DNA of 64,000 nucleotides from Crocinitomix sp044361315 (GCA_044361315.1 JBIKJA010000005.1:124001-188000); one strand, 5' to 3'; positions 52,178 to 61,930 are shown, counted from the first letter of the stretch. Notes: generated by a model not told the origin, from the sequence alone. Program-made: numbers and translations.

Positions 52178-53518
52178 ATGACACAAGAAAAAGCGCTCGA
52201 ATTTCTAAAATCTGGTAAAAATTTATTCCTAACTGGGTCGGCAGGAACAGGAAAAACCTATGTCATTAATAAATTTATTGAATATTTAAAAGACGCTAAA
52301 ATTGAAGTGGCAATTACCGCCTCAACAGGAATTGCAGCCACACATATTATGGGCGTGACCATCCATTCTTGGGTGGGAATGGGCATCAAACAAAAAGTAA
52401 CCGAGCGCGATTTGGCAATTTTAAAAAAACAAAAAGCCGTTCGTGATAAATTTAACCGAACAAAAGTCTTAATCATCGATGAAATTTCGATGTTGCACCG
52501 TGATCAACTCGACTCCATTCACCATATTTTATCTTATTGTACGGATAACAACACCGCATTTGGAGGAATTCAATTGGTTTTGTGTGGCGATTTTTTCCAA
52601 TTACCACCAATAGGAGATTATCTCACCAGCAGTCGTGACAAATTTGCGTTTATGTCTGAAAGTTGGCAATTCGCCGATTTTGTGGTCTGTTATCTCACCC
52701 AACAATTTAGACAACAAGAAAATACACTCAATACAATCTTGTCAGAAATTCGCAGTGCGCAGGTTACCGAAACATCCATTATTCTTTTAAAAGGAGCCGA
52801 ACATACCACATTTGAAAGTCATGTCGAACCAACAAAATTATACACACATAATAAGGATGTTGACGCCATTAATAACCAACATTTAGCTGAATTAGCCGGG
52901 AAAAGTCGTTTTTTTACTGCAAAAGTAAAAGGCGAAAAAGAAATGATTCAATTGCTCAAACGTTCTGTCTTAGCGGCTGACGAAATTTCTCTAAAAATTG
53001 GGGCAAAAGTAATGTTTGTCAAAAACAGTGCAGACAAAGAATTTATAAACGGTACATTAGGCGAAGTCATTGGTTATTCTGACATTGGTTTTCCCATTGT
53101 CAGAACCCTGAATAAAACCGAAATAATCGCGAGTACAGAAGAATGGACAATTACCAATGAAGCAGGTCAAACGTTGGCTTCGTATCAACAAATTCCATTG
53201 CGATTAGCGTGGGCAATTACGGTGCATAAAAGCCAAGGTATGACATTGGATGCCGCCGAATTGGATTTGAGCAAAACATTTGAGCGTGGTCAAGGATACG
53301 TCGCCTTATCTCGATTAAAAAACTTAGAAAACTTAAAATTATTGGGATTTAACGCTACGGCCTTGGAAGTAGATACCTTGGCATTAAAAGCAGACCGCCG
53401 ATTTCAAGAATTATCCGAACAAAACGATGCAAATTATTCGAGTGAGGTTTTGAATACCATTCGCCAGGAATTTATTCGCAAATCGAAAGGAAGAATATTG
53501 ACCAAAATCGAACCCTAA
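52178..53518 (+). CDS. PIF1-like superfamily 1B DNA helicase
   Basis: A 446-residue ATP-driven 5'-3' helicase. Motif I is GSAGTGKT at residues 20-27, motif Ia ITASTGIAATHIMGVTIHSW, motif II LIIDEISML at about 98-106, motif III LCGDFFQLPPIG, and the late motifs AWAITVHKSQGMTLD and GQGYVALSRLKNLENL. The order and the DEISM box fit Pif1/RecD2-like enzymes. It is short, with no accessory domain. Single gene with its own promoter. Confidence 0.9.
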   Translation: MTQEKALEFLKSGKNLFLTGSAGTGKTYVINKFIEYLKDAKIEVAITASTGIAATHIMGVTIHSWVGMGIKQKVTERDLAILKKQKAVRDKFNRTKVLIIDEISMLHRDQLDSIHHILSYCTDNNTAFGGIQLVLCGDFFQLPPIGDYLTSSRDKFAFMSESWQFADFVVCYLTQQFRQQENTLNTILSEIRSAQVTETSIILLKGAEHTTFESHVEPTKLYTHNKDVDAINNQHLAELAGKSRFFTAKVKGEKEMIQLLKRSVLAADEISLKIGAKVMFVKNSADKEFINGTLGEVIGYSDIGFPIVRTLNKTEIIASTEEWTITNEAGQTLASYQQIPLRLAWAITVHKSQGMTLDAAELDLSKTFERGQGYVALSRLKNLENLKLLGFNATALEVDTLALKADRRFQELSEQNDANYSSEVLNTIRQEFIRKSKGRILTKIEP

Positions 53519-53750
53519 CCAATACCCAACTTCCTAAATTTTAAATGCTTGTTTTAAATAGTTAGCGGTAAAATTGATCCGAATTTAAAACCAAAAGTAC
53601 ATAAATAACACCAAAAAATCGCGGCAAGTTTCACCACATTTTCAGTAATTAAAGTCAAAAAAGAGACGAAGTATGCAAATTTTCAATACATGCCATTTAA
53701 CGTCAAAGCTTTGCGAAATAATTACCAGTAGGTAGAATATTTTTTTTAGT

Positions 53751-53881
53751 TGGGCAAATCCCCCCCAACGAGTTGGGGGCGGGCGGGCTGATCCGCTGTA
53801 GTTGCCTCTGGTTGGCTTTAATCCCCAACCACTTGGGTATTAACCAACAAGAGGCAAGCTGCCGCTACCATCCCTTTTGCG
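53751..53881 (-). repeat. Dispersed structured intergenic repeat, copy D
   Basis: On the minus strand: GCAAAAGGGAT (53880-53870), AGCGGCAGC, stems TTGCCTCTTGTTGGTTAA...AACCAGAGGCAA and ACTCGTTGGGGG (against CCCCCAACGAGT), the middle box AGCGGATCAGCCCG, and end box TTTGCCCAA. It is the best-preserved copy with B. The rest of the gap 53519-53955 shows no gene. Confidence 0.6.
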
Positions 53882-53955
53882 AAATTTTCTTTTCTGGCAA
53901 TTCGTGCGCTCCATCCAACAAAAAAAGGCGTAGCATTGCCAAATCAAATGTAATC

Positions 53956-54494
53956 ATGGAGCACTTGCAATTTTATATCGAAACAGAATTTTTAGAAACC
54001 GACCAAGCTGATCTCTTTGAAATGGATTCAGATCCTCAAGTACATCGCTATTTAGGCAATCGTCCTGTTAAAACTATCGATGAAATAAAAACCGTTATTC
54101 AATTGGTACGGCAACAATACATTGACAATCAAATTGGCCGGTGGATGATGGTTGAAAAAGCAACGGGAAATGTCCTTGGTTGGGTGGGCTTAAAATACAT
54201 TTGAGAAACCATGAATTCAACCTCCCATTTTTACGATGTCGGTTACCAACTCAAACAAAAACATTGGGAAAAAGGTTACGCTACAGAATCCGCCCAAGCA
54301 GCTTTGACGTATGGATTTAATCAACTGAATTTAAAAGAAATCATTGGCATTACCGCGATTGAAAATGAAGCGTCTGCCAACATTTTAAAAAAATCGGCTT
54401 ACAATTTGTCAATCAATTTGAAGAAGACGAAATGCAATGCAATTGGTTTAAAATCACTACCGATGAATGGCGACACGCTAAAAGTTCGCATTAA
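53956..54494 (+). pseudogene. GNAT acetyltransferase broken by a stop and a frameshift
   Basis: From ATG 53956 the frame reads MEHLQFYIETEFLETDQADL up to GWVGLKYI, then an in-frame TGA (54202-54204). The same frame resumes with YDVGYQLKQKHWEKGYATES (GNAT acetyl-CoA loop region). After ILKKS near 54395 the expected sequence continues in another frame, beginning GLQFVNQFEEDEMQCNWF and ending EWRHAKSSH with a stop at 54494. Joining the three parts gives a normal-length GNAT (about 178 residues), so two independent lesions have inactivated it. Confidence 0.75.
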
Positions 54495-54564
54495 AAAATC
54501 GTCAAATTTTGGCGTTAACCACTAACAAGCGTCAATTTTCTGGCAAAAGTTACGAACAAAAGCG

Positions 54565-54572
54565 TATCTTTG
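54565..54572 (+). promoter_or_regulatory. -7 element upstream of the J-domain/KTSC gene
   Basis: TATCTTTG matches TAnnTTTG. The leader to the ATG at 54654 would be about 75 bases. Confidence 0.55.
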
Positions 54573-54653
54573 CACCACGAAACTGAAAAATCAGAAATAA
54601 GTGCTTGTTGCACAGACGTCAAAATAATTTTCAGGAATAAATGAACGACACGA

Positions 54654-55106
54654 ATGAAACGCATAAACGAATACCGAAAATTGTTTGGAGCAGACGCTAA
54701 AACCGATTTAAAACAACTTAAAAACACGTATCGCAATTTGGTGAAAGAATGGCATCCGGATAAATTTCAAGCAGGTGATGAAAAAGCAGTCGAAGCGGAG
54801 TTAAAAAGTCAACAAATTATTGATGGATACCATTTTTTAGTAAGCATTGCACCGGAAACACTCGAAGCCAATAGAGCTGAATACGAAATTACAATTGAGG
54901 AAGCTGGTATCGCCGATTTACATCATAAAAAACTAATTCTAGAAATCACCTTTACCGATGGTTCTACGTATGAATATTTTGGCGTAACACCAAAAGTTTT
55001 CCAAAAAATGATCAATTCGGATAAACAAAAAAGATTCGCAAAACGAAATATTTTTGACGCCTATCTTTACAGAAAAGTAAAAAAATCGGCTGTACTTGCT
55101 GATTAA
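54654..55106 (+). CDS. J-domain plus KTSC-domain protein
   Basis: A 150-residue protein. Residues about 5-65 form a J-domain with the HPD tripeptide at 34-36 (VKEWHPDKFQ), which in DnaJ proteins stimulates Hsp70 ATPase. Residues about 92-145 form a KTSC domain (LEITFTDGSTYEYFGVTPKVFQKM, then FDAYLYRKV), a small domain of unknown role. The fusion suggests recruitment of a KTSC ligand to DnaK; that is inference. Single gene with its own promoter. Confidence 0.85.
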   Translation: MKRINEYRKLFGADAKTDLKQLKNTYRNLVKEWHPDKFQAGDEKAVEAELKSQQIIDGYHFLVSIAPETLEANRAEYEITIEEAGIADLHHKKLILEITFTDGSTYEYFGVTPKVFQKMINSDKQKRFAKRNIFDAYLYRKVKKSAVLAD

Positions 55107-55214
55107 TTAGCTACAACTTTCTCTTTTTTCGCATCTTACAAAAACGCTTGCCATCAACAATAAATTGCTAGCCTGATTGCGTAATTGTATGAATCGAATC
55201 CTTAAATTTGTCAC

Positions 55215-55808
55215 ATGACGAGCAAAGAACATTTTGATTTGGGTTTAGAATGTGTGAAGAAAAACCTTCATCACGAAGCTATTGTACATTTTTCCAAGGT
55301 TTTAAATGAAGATCACACCAATGCCGATGCACTTTCGCAGCGTGCAGTTTGTTACCTCAATTTAGGGCAATACGATCTAAGCATGTCTGACATGAACCTC
55401 GCCATTGCGTTCGATCCTTTGTACAGTTACAGGTATCAAACCCGAGGTTATTTAAAAGCGCGTTTAAAAGATTATGAAGGCGCCCTCGCAGATTATTATC
55501 ATGCCGTTGAATTGGATCCAACCGACAGCATTGCCGTAAATAATTTAGCCTTGGCACAAGAACAAATGGGTTGGCACGACAAAGCAAAAGCTAATTTTGA
55601 CAAATCCGACATCTTATCAGGCATGCCAACCGCCGAAGAACGCGCGACTAAACGACGTGAAAATCCACCTGTCGAACCACTACATCAAGTCGAAGAGTCT
55701 CCAACTTCTAAACGAAAAATCGCGGGTGAAGTTTTTACCAAAAAAAGAAGTTTTAAAGAATTTATTCAGTTCATCTTCAACGGATTTAAACTTAAAAAAG
55801 ATGTCTAA
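55215..55808 (+). CDS. Tetratricopeptide-repeat protein
   Basis: A 197-residue soluble protein with three to four TPR units from about 3 to 135 (FDLGLECVKKNLHHEAIVHFSKVL, ALSQRAVCYLNLGQYDLSMSDM, TRGYLKARLKDYEGALADYYHAVEL). A basic, probably disordered tail follows. Its end overlaps the start of nth by 8 bp (stop TAA inside ATGTCTAA), so the two are translationally coupled. Confidence 0.85.
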   Translation: MTSKEHFDLGLECVKKNLHHEAIVHFSKVLNEDHTNADALSQRAVCYLNLGQYDLSMSDMNLAIAFDPLYSYRYQTRGYLKARLKDYEGALADYYHAVELDPTDSIAVNNLALAQEQMGWHDKAKANFDKSDILSGMPTAEERATKRRENPPVEPLHQVEESPTSKRKIAGEVFTKKRSFKEFIQFIFNGFKLKKDV

Positions 55809-56469
55809 AAAACAAGTTGCAAGCTATATTGTACAAGAATTGGAAAAACTTTATCCTAAAATCGAAATTCCACTTGACCACAAAGATCCTTATACCTTAT
55901 TAATTGCCGTACTTTTGTCGGCACAATGTACCGATAAACGCGTCAACTTAATCACCCCACTTTTATTTGTTAAGGCCGATAATCCCTACGATATGGTGAA
56001 ATTGAGTATACAAGAAATTCAAGATATTATTCGTCCGTGTGGCTTATCACCAATGAAATCAAAAGGAATTTATGGACTTTCGAAAATTTTAATCGAACAA
56101 TACAGCGGTGAAGTTCCGAACGATATGGAAGCTTTGGAAAAACTCCCATCGGTTGGACATAAAACCGCTTCGGTGGTTGTTTCGCAAGCTTTTGGTGTTC
56201 CAGCATTTCCTGTTGATACGCATATTCACCGCCTACTCACCCGTTGGGGAATTACCAATGGAAAATCGGTGGTGCAAACGGAACGGGATGCCAAAAAATT
56301 ATTCCCTGAAGAAATTTGGAACAAATTACATGTGCAAATCATCCTTTACGGTCGTGAATATTCACCGGCACGAAGTCCAAAATTGAGTATCGATTATATC
56401 ACCAGAACCGTGGGCTCCAAAAAGATTTTAAAAACATTTAGCGATTACGAAAAACATTTTTCGAGCTAA
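55801..56469 (+). CDS. nth: Endonuclease III, lacking the iron-sulfur cysteines
   Basis: A 222-residue base-excision glycosylase/AP lyase for oxidised pyrimidines. The helix-hairpin-helix LPSVGHKTASVVV contains the catalytic Lys121, and Asp139 follows in VDTHIHRLL; both match E. coli Lys120/Asp138. The C-terminal four-Cys motif that holds a [4Fe-4S] cluster in E. coli is absent: the segment reads YGREYSPARSPKLSIDYITR. I chose the ATG at 55801 (MSKKQVASYIVQELEKLYPK). The longer open frame upstream belongs to the overlapping TPR gene. Confidence 0.9.
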   Translation: MSKKQVASYIVQELEKLYPKIEIPLDHKDPYTLLIAVLLSAQCTDKRVNLITPLLFVKADNPYDMVKLSIQEIQDIIRPCGLSPMKSKGIYGLSKILIEQYSGEVPNDMEALEKLPSVGHKTASVVVSQAFGVPAFPVDTHIHRLLTRWGITNGKSVVQTERDAKKLFPEEIWNKLHVQIILYGREYSPARSPKLSIDYITRTVGSKKILKTFSDYEKHFSS

Positions 56470-57692
56470 GCTAGTTTTGCAGCAATAAAAGCAGTCGTCC
56501 AGGCTGCTTGAAAATTGTATCCTCCCGTAATTCCATCTACATCAATTAATTCGCCAGCAAAATATAAATTTTTAACAGGAATACTTTGCATAGTATTAAA
56601 ATCAATACTTGACAAACTCACCCCACCGCAAGTCACAAATTCTTCTTTAAAAGTTGTTTTTCCTTTTACTTGGTACAAATCATTCGTCAATAAATTGATT
56701 AATTTGTTTAATCCTTTCTTGCCGAGTTCGTTCCACCGTTTGTTTTCCGAAAATTCATATTTTTCCAACAAAAATCGCCATAACCGTTCGGGCAATAAAT
56801 ACGGACGAAAAGAAGTCAGCTGTTTTTGCCCATTTTCAAGTATAATTTGATTTAAATCTTCCTCAACAAGGGTCAAATTTTGAATATTGGTCCAATTCAC
56901 TTGCAACGTACAATCGTAGTCCATTTCGTTTAAAATTCGTGCACCAAACGCTGATAATTTTAAAATCGAAGGGCCACTCATTCCCCAATGGGTAATTAAC
57001 AAAGGGCCATCCGAACGCAATTTAGTTCCCTGAATGCGCGTAATCGTTTTTTCAACCACAATTCCCATTAAATCGCGAACTTTTTCGTTAGGCATATTAA
57101 AGGTAAAAAGCGAAGGTACAGGCGTTTCAATTTGATGTCCTAACTTGGCCAACCATTCCAAACCTGTTAATTTGGGAGAACCTCCTGTAGTAACAATTAC
57201 CTTGTCCACTACCCTATTTTCAGTTTCAGAAAACACCAATTTGATCTCACCAGAACTTAATGGCACAAGTTCTTTCACACCAGTTTCTAATTGAATGCCA
57301 ATTTTTAAACGTGTGGTTTCTTTTAAAAAACAATCAATAATACTTTGCGAATTTTGAGAAACGGGAAAAACGCAATTATCCTCTTGAATCACTAACGGAA
57401 CCCCTCTACTTTCAAACCAATTCATGGTATGTTTGGTGTTAAAAACAGCAAATGCTTTTTTTAATTGCCGTTCGCCTCTTGGATACGCCATTGACAATTC
57501 CTTAATCGACGTACAACCATTGGTTACATTGCATCTCCCACCTCCAGACACTTTAACTTTCGAAAGAATTTTGGTTGATTTCTCATAAATCACCACTTCG
57601 GCAGTTGGAAAATTCTCCTTCACATGAATCGCTGCAAAAAAACCAGCAGCACCACCGCCAACAATGGCAACTTTCCAATTAGGATTCGGCAT
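56466..57692 (-). CDS. BaiN/HI0933-type FAD flavoprotein
   Basis: A 408-residue NAD(P)/FAD-dependent oxidoreductase. The FAD-binding Rossmann motif GGGAAG is at residues 12-17. The family signature ILSKVKVSGGGRCNVTNG is at about 43-60, and the closing FAD site YFAGELIDVDGITGGYNFQAAW is near the C-terminus. Members include bile-acid-modifying BaiN; most have unknown substrates. It overlaps nth by 4 bp tail to tail and the upstream DUF6495 gene by 14 bp. Confidence 0.9.
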   Translation of the reverse strand: MPNPNWKVAIVGGGAAGFFAAIHVKENFPTAEVVIYEKSTKILSKVKVSGGGRCNVTNGCTSIKELSMAYPRGERQLKKAFAVFNTKHTMNWFESRGVPLVIQEDNCVFPVSQNSQSIIDCFLKETTRLKIGIQLETGVKELVPLSSGEIKLVFSETENRVVDKVIVTTGGSPKLTGLEWLAKLGHQIETPVPSLFTFNMPNEKVRDLMGIVVEKTITRIQGTKLRSDGPLLITHWGMSGPSILKLSAFGARILNEMDYDCTLQVNWTNIQNLTLVEEDLNQIILENGQKQLTSFRPYLLPERLWRFLLEKYEFSENKRWNELGKKGLNKLINLLTNDLYQVKGKTTFKEEFVTCGGVSLSSIDFNTMQSIPVKNLYFAGELIDVDGITGGYNFQAAWTTAFIAAKLA

Positions 57693-58146
57693 TCATCACC
57701 AGTTTAAAAAAAGTTCCATCGCCAATTAAAAAGCCTTTTTTTGTCATCTCAAAAACCTCCATTTCACGTTCTTTTGTAAAATCCTTTTGGCCTTTAAAAA
57801 TCTCGTAATCCGAACTATTTAGCATGGTTTCCAACGACAAATTTTCGTCTAACATGGTTCTGTTTTTGTCTTTTCTAGAAAGTACCACCGTCACCATTTT
57901 ATCTCTTCCGAAAAAAATCGATTGATAATAAGCCGGAGATTGAAGCTCAAGAAATTGAATTTTCCGCAAGGTGCCTTCTAAAATCACATCGCTAAATAAG
58001 TCGAGCAGTGTTTCTGTTTTTTCAAGTTCATTCGCTTTAATTTTCACCCAATCTTCCGCTGTTATTCCATTCACCACCAAAAAATTAACGAACTCCTTTT
58101 CAAAAGTCACTAATTCTTTTTCCGATAATCTTCGATATTTCACCAT
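57679..58146 (-). CDS. DUF6495-like hypothetical protein
   Basis: A 155-residue soluble protein from the ATG at 58146 (MVKYRRLSEKELVTFEKEFV). A TTG three codons earlier is possible. The N-terminal pattern KYRRL..EL..FEKEF..FL..NGITAEDW.KIK matches what I recall of DUF6495, found next to flavoprotein genes in Bacteroidota. Function unknown. It overlaps the BaiN-type gene by 14 bp, so the two are coupled. Confidence 0.65.
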   Translation of the reverse strand: MVKYRRLSEKELVTFEKEFVNFLVVNGITAEDWVKIKANELEKTETLLDLFSDVILEGTLRKIQFLELQSPAYYQSIFFGRDKMVTVVLSRKDKNRTMLDENLSLETMLNSSDYEIFKGQKDFTKEREMEVFEMTKKGFLIGDGTFFKLVMNAES

Positions 58147-58263
58147 TTTTGTCAATCAATGGGGCAAAGATAAAAGGATTCTACAAAAATTTTCAATGAA
58201 AAAGAAAGAGATGGTAATATCCAACCATTTTATTCTTAGATTCGTAATTCTGCTTTGAAAGAC

Positions 58264-59835
58264 ATGATAAAATTGAAAAAACTGGCAAAATTAATAATGG
58301 TGGTTGCGTTTTTCGCTTCGTGCAAAAAGGAACCTACTACTTGGGACGCTGATTGGTCGGCACCCATTGCGCATGGGCATTTAACGATTAACGACATGAT
58401 CCCTGTCAACTATTTAGAAACTAATTCGGATGGCTATTTGTCTTTGGTCATTCATGAATCGATTTTTGAATTTTCTTTGGATACTTTAATCAAATTACCA
58501 GACACAACCATTGTTGAAAAAACAGCGATTGGAATTCCGTCTATCGAAGTAACCCCACTTTTTTCGTTGACAGATGATTATGATCAAGGATATGAATTAG
58601 GCGATATTCAATTAAAACGAGTGATTATCGAATCTGGACAAGCATTCACCACTATTAAATCTCCTTGGCCTGGTAAAACTAAAATTACGTTTACATTTCC
58701 TGAAGTAGCCAGTCCTTCTGGCATTTTTGAACGTGTTTATTATTTAGACGCAGGATCGATTGCTTCGCCTGCGATGGTGAGTGATATCATTAACATGGCA
58801 GAATATGACATGGATTTAAGAGGAGTTGATGCGATTGATTATAATACGATTGGAATTAAAGTTTTAATTCAATCCAACGAAGCAACTGACAATTATATTG
58901 TTACAAATGCAGACAGTATCGCCTTTTCCTTTCAATTTAAAGACATGATACCGCATTATGCCAAAGGATATTTTGGCCAATACACCTTTTCGGATACCAT
59001 GGGCATAAGTTTGGCGCCAATGAAGAAAATAATTGGAGGTTCGGTAGATTTAGATTCAATCAACCTTAAACTCACCATTAAAAACGGATTTAACCTTGTC
59101 GCGCAGGCGCAGATTTCTAAAATGACTGGAATCAGCAACCGTACCTCAAATTTAATCGACCTTGATTTTGCGGAAAAAGGCAGCATCCTCAATATCAACC
59201 CGGCAAGTGGAGGTTTATACGATTACGTTCCTTCTGAATATCCACTTATTTTGAATAATACCAATACAAATATGTTGGCTTTTCTGGAGAACTTATCCGA
59301 TTCAATTTTAGTCGGATATCAACTGAAAATTAACCCTTTTGGAAATATTACTGGTGGTTCGGATGAATATTTTCCGAACTCTAAAATGGAGTTATTTTTA
59401 GATGGTGAATTTCCATTAAATTTTGGTGCAAATGATTTAACAATCGCCGATACCCTTGATATTGATTGGATTGAAACGGGTTCATTAACCCCTCAAGAAG
59501 CCTTGGTTTACTTGGATTATGCAAATGGTTTTCCAATCGGTGCAACGGCCAAATTTTATTTGTTGGATGAAACAAACACCGTCATTGATTCGATTGTCGG
59601 AAGTTCACCCATCCTTCCGGGCAATTATTTTTCTGACTCGTACGTAACTAATCCGCACACCGGTGCTGTAAAATTTGCGTTAACAGAAAGGCATTTTACG
59701 CATTTAGATCAAACTAAACGGATGATTTTGCATGTTTCTTTTAAAACGTTTGAGGGAGATAAAATCAAAATCATGCCAGAAACTGCTTTTGATTTCAAGT
59801 TAAGGTCTAATTTACAAATCCGAATTTCGATCTGA
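58264..59835 (+). CDS. Large lipoprotein of unknown function
   Basis: A 523-residue protein from the ATG at 58264 (an earlier TTG adds three residues). The lipoprotein signal ends at Cys20 (FFASCKKEP). The mature part is beta-rich with repeated Ig-like spacing and begins TTWDADWSAPIAHGHLTIND, a phrase I associate with lipoproteins paired with outer-membrane barrels in Flavobacteriales. Its stop overlaps the next start by 1 base (TGATG), so the two proteins are made together. Confidence 0.7.
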   Translation: MIKLKKLAKLIMVVAFFASCKKEPTTWDADWSAPIAHGHLTINDMIPVNYLETNSDGYLSLVIHESIFEFSLDTLIKLPDTTIVEKTAIGIPSIEVTPLFSLTDDYDQGYELGDIQLKRVIIESGQAFTTIKSPWPGKTKITFTFPEVASPSGIFERVYYLDAGSIASPAMVSDIINMAEYDMDLRGVDAIDYNTIGIKVLIQSNEATDNYIVTNADSIAFSFQFKDMIPHYAKGYFGQYTFSDTMGISLAPMKKIIGGSVDLDSINLKLTIKNGFNLVAQAQISKMTGISNRTSNLIDLDFAEKGSILNINPASGGLYDYVPSEYPLILNNTNTNMLAFLENLSDSILVGYQLKINPFGNITGGSDEYFPNSKMELFLDGEFPLNFGANDLTIADTLDIDWIETGSLTPQEALVYLDYANGFPIGATAKFYLLDETNTVIDSIVGSSPILPGNYFSDSYVTNPHTGAVKFALTERHFTHLDQTKRMILHVSFKTFEGDKIKIMPETAFDFKLRSNLQIRISI

Positions 59836-61064
59836 TGAAACAATTATTAATTCTATTTTGTCTTTGTTGCGGACTTGTTGGGTTTTCACAAGAATTTTCT
59901 CCTGCGTTTACGTCCTCCACTTCAACTAATATATTACGCATTTCATCCTTCAATTATTATTCTAGTAATCGTTTTTCGAACGAATTAATGGATAAGTTTA
60001 TTTTCGGTGGATATATTGATGACGCCCTCAAATCATCAACTGAAAATCGGTTAAAAAAGTTTAGTGCGATTGGAGGAGAAGCTGAACAAAAAATTGAATA
60101 TTGGAACAATAACATTCATCCATTTCGAGATGAGAATTATGGTTTCTTATTTTCATTATCAGACAATCATTTTATTTCAAGCAATATTGCAACCGATTTA
60201 TATCGGGTAGCTTTATTTGGAAATGAGCCTTATCTTGACCAAACCCTTGATTTTTCTTACACAGGGGGTGTTTATCAACATTACCAAAAAGTTGGATTCG
60301 GGGTTTACGATAATACTACATTTTCCAGTTTGACCCTCAATTATGTGAGCGGCTCAAAAACCGTTGAAGGAAGACTAGGAACAACCTCGATGGTCAATGA
60401 GATAGATTCGGTTCTTCTAAATATTTATGGGGGAGGTTTCCGTTCAGATAAGTTCTACCCTTATTTTGGGCTGCAAGGAAATGGAATTTCGGCAGATTTG
60501 AGTTACAATTATATGTTTGAAACCAAGAATGCGCGACGCCATGTTTTTAATTTGCGGTTGTCAAATGTTGGATTTATGCTGTGGAATAAAAATTCGCACA
60601 ATTATTCGATTGATTCTTCGGTGAGCTATTCAGGATTTGATGTACAAGATTTTTTAAACCGTGAAGATGCTGGCGCTAAAACGTACAATTTTGAGGACAC
60701 CTTAGGCATCGAAAATATTCAGGGAAAAGTTTTTACAGCAATGCCAATTGAATTTGTCCTACAAAAACTGCCAATACTAGACCTTACCGGATTTCAGGTG
60801 ATTGGTGGAATAAAAACCATTTTAACCCCTAACTATTTTCCATATATGTTTGGTGGAATTTATTATTCACCAATCAAAAATTTCGCTGCAAGTACAAGAA
60901 TATCCTATGGTGGTTTTGCAGGAGTTAGATGGGGATTGGACTTTACCTATATCATTCAAGATAAATTCAATGTCTCTCTAAGTACTTTTGATTTAATTGG
61001 TAATCTATCAAGCAAAATCGGTCACGGAAGAAGTTTGAATTTTTCGTTGCAGTTTCAGTTTTAA
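59835..61064 (+). CDS. Outer-membrane beta-barrel protein (DUF5723-like)
   Basis: A 409-residue protein with a signal peptide (1 to about 19, LVGFSQE). The rest shows amphipathic strands with aromatic girdles (FGVYDNTTFSSLTLNYVSG, GISADLSYNYMFETK) and ends LNFSLQFQF, a barrel-closing C-terminus. It resembles DUF5723/PorV-like barrels. It is coupled to the upstream lipoprotein by a 1-base overlap; the pair may form one envelope assembly. Confidence 0.7.
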   Translation: MKQLLILFCLCCGLVGFSQEFSPAFTSSTSTNILRISSFNYYSSNRFSNELMDKFIFGGYIDDALKSSTENRLKKFSAIGGEAEQKIEYWNNNIHPFRDENYGFLFSLSDNHFISSNIATDLYRVALFGNEPYLDQTLDFSYTGGVYQHYQKVGFGVYDNTTFSSLTLNYVSGSKTVEGRLGTTSMVNEIDSVLLNIYGGGFRSDKFYPYFGLQGNGISADLSYNYMFETKNARRHVFNLRLSNVGFMLWNKNSHNYSIDSSVSYSGFDVQDFLNREDAGAKTYNFEDTLGIENIQGKVFTAMPIEFVLQKLPILDLTGFQVIGGIKTILTPNYFPYMFGGIYYSPIKNFAASTRISYGGFAGVRWGLDFTYIIQDKFNVSLSTFDLIGNLSSKIGHGRSLNFSLQFQF

Positions 61065-61111
61065 TTAAAATCCTCTTAAGACTGAATCTAAACCTTTGAA
61101 AACCCCACCCC

Positions 61112-61240
61112 ATGAAAACAGTCCTAACTATTCTAAAATCGATTCTAATCATTCTGTTTTTCCCGTTCTCACTAATTGTTATGGCCTATTTTAAACAACG
61201 AAAAGAGAATAAAGAATATTATTGGAGTGGGCAAGAATAA
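61112..61240 (+). CDS. Small single-helix membrane protein
   Basis: A 42-residue frame with one strong transmembrane helix (TILKSILIILFFPFSLIVMA) and a charged tail (YFKQRKENKEYYWSGQE). It starts 47 bp after the barrel gene. Length and composition suit a genuine small membrane protein. No family is known to me. Confidence 0.5.
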   Translation: MKTVLTILKSILIILFFPFSLIVMAYFKQRKENKEYYWSGQE

Positions 61241-61342
61241 AATTCAGGAAACTAAGCAGTTATTATCCCAACAAGTTCATCAAACGAACGAATATAAAAA
61301 TCAGCGTTATTGCCTTTAGATATCCCTTCGCGTAAAATTTGA

Positions 61343-61855
61343 TTACCACCCCTCTTCTAAAAGATCACGGAAAGCAAAACGATTCATCCAATCTTCCGCA
61401 TTAATTTGGTCAATTAGAATTTTTAATCGATCAGAAATAGCATTAAAAGTTGAATTTTCTCGGCTGTAATCAATGGTTTCTTTGAATGATTTTAAAGTGC
61501 TTTTATAAAAACTTTCTTGGTAGATTTCTTTCATCGAAGCCGACCTACAAATTGTCTCCAAATTAAACACCATTAATTCGGTGATTACTTGCGGATCAAC
61601 ACCTAATTTTTGGAAATTTTTAATGATGTTTTGTGCGATTGATCGCCTTTTTTTCGGTCTTCGCTTGCTTGGAGGGAAATATTCTTTATTAATCTTAAAC
61701 TTTGCTTCATCTAACCGTTTGTCTTCGTTCGGATTAAAAACAAAATTATAAAACTCTTTCACCTCTTTTAATCGGTCGTAAAGTTCTAAGATTTGTTCTT
61801 GCAAAGCCTCCGCTGGAAGTTCATCAAGGTATTTTTTTAACGCGCGTTTACTCAT
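61343..61855 (-). CDS. DUF6155-like protein
   Basis: A 170-residue soluble helical protein. The N-terminal ALKKYLDELPAEALQEQILE, then YNFVFNPNEDKRLDEAKFKI and KEYFPPSKRRPKKRRSIAQN, match what I recall of DUF6155, common in Bacteroidota and of unknown function. The Arg/Lys-rich patch at about 64-72 might bind nucleic acid (inference). Single gene. Confidence 0.7.
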   Translation of the reverse strand: MSKRALKKYLDELPAEALQEQILELYDRLKEVKEFYNFVFNPNEDKRLDEAKFKINKEYFPPSKRRPKKRRSIAQNIIKNFQKLGVDPQVITELMVFNLETICRSASMKEIYQESFYKSTLKSFKETIDYSRENSTFNAISDRLKILIDQINAEDWMNRFAFRDLLEEGW

Positions 61856-61930
61856 TAAAATTCGTCTAGACTAAATCGATTACAAAATTACTCATTTGTA
61901 GGCTAGTTTCATTATTTAGCTCCAGAAATA

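Noticed and set aside
53773..53955. Upstream extension of the GNAT frame (starting MGAGGLIRCSCLW)
   Set aside because: This part reads through structured repeat copy D and non-coding DNA; the GNAT begins at the ATG at 53956.
55597..55800. Long N-terminal extension of endonuclease III
   Set aside because: It lies wholly within the TPR gene in another frame; the usual Nth N-terminus starts at 55801.
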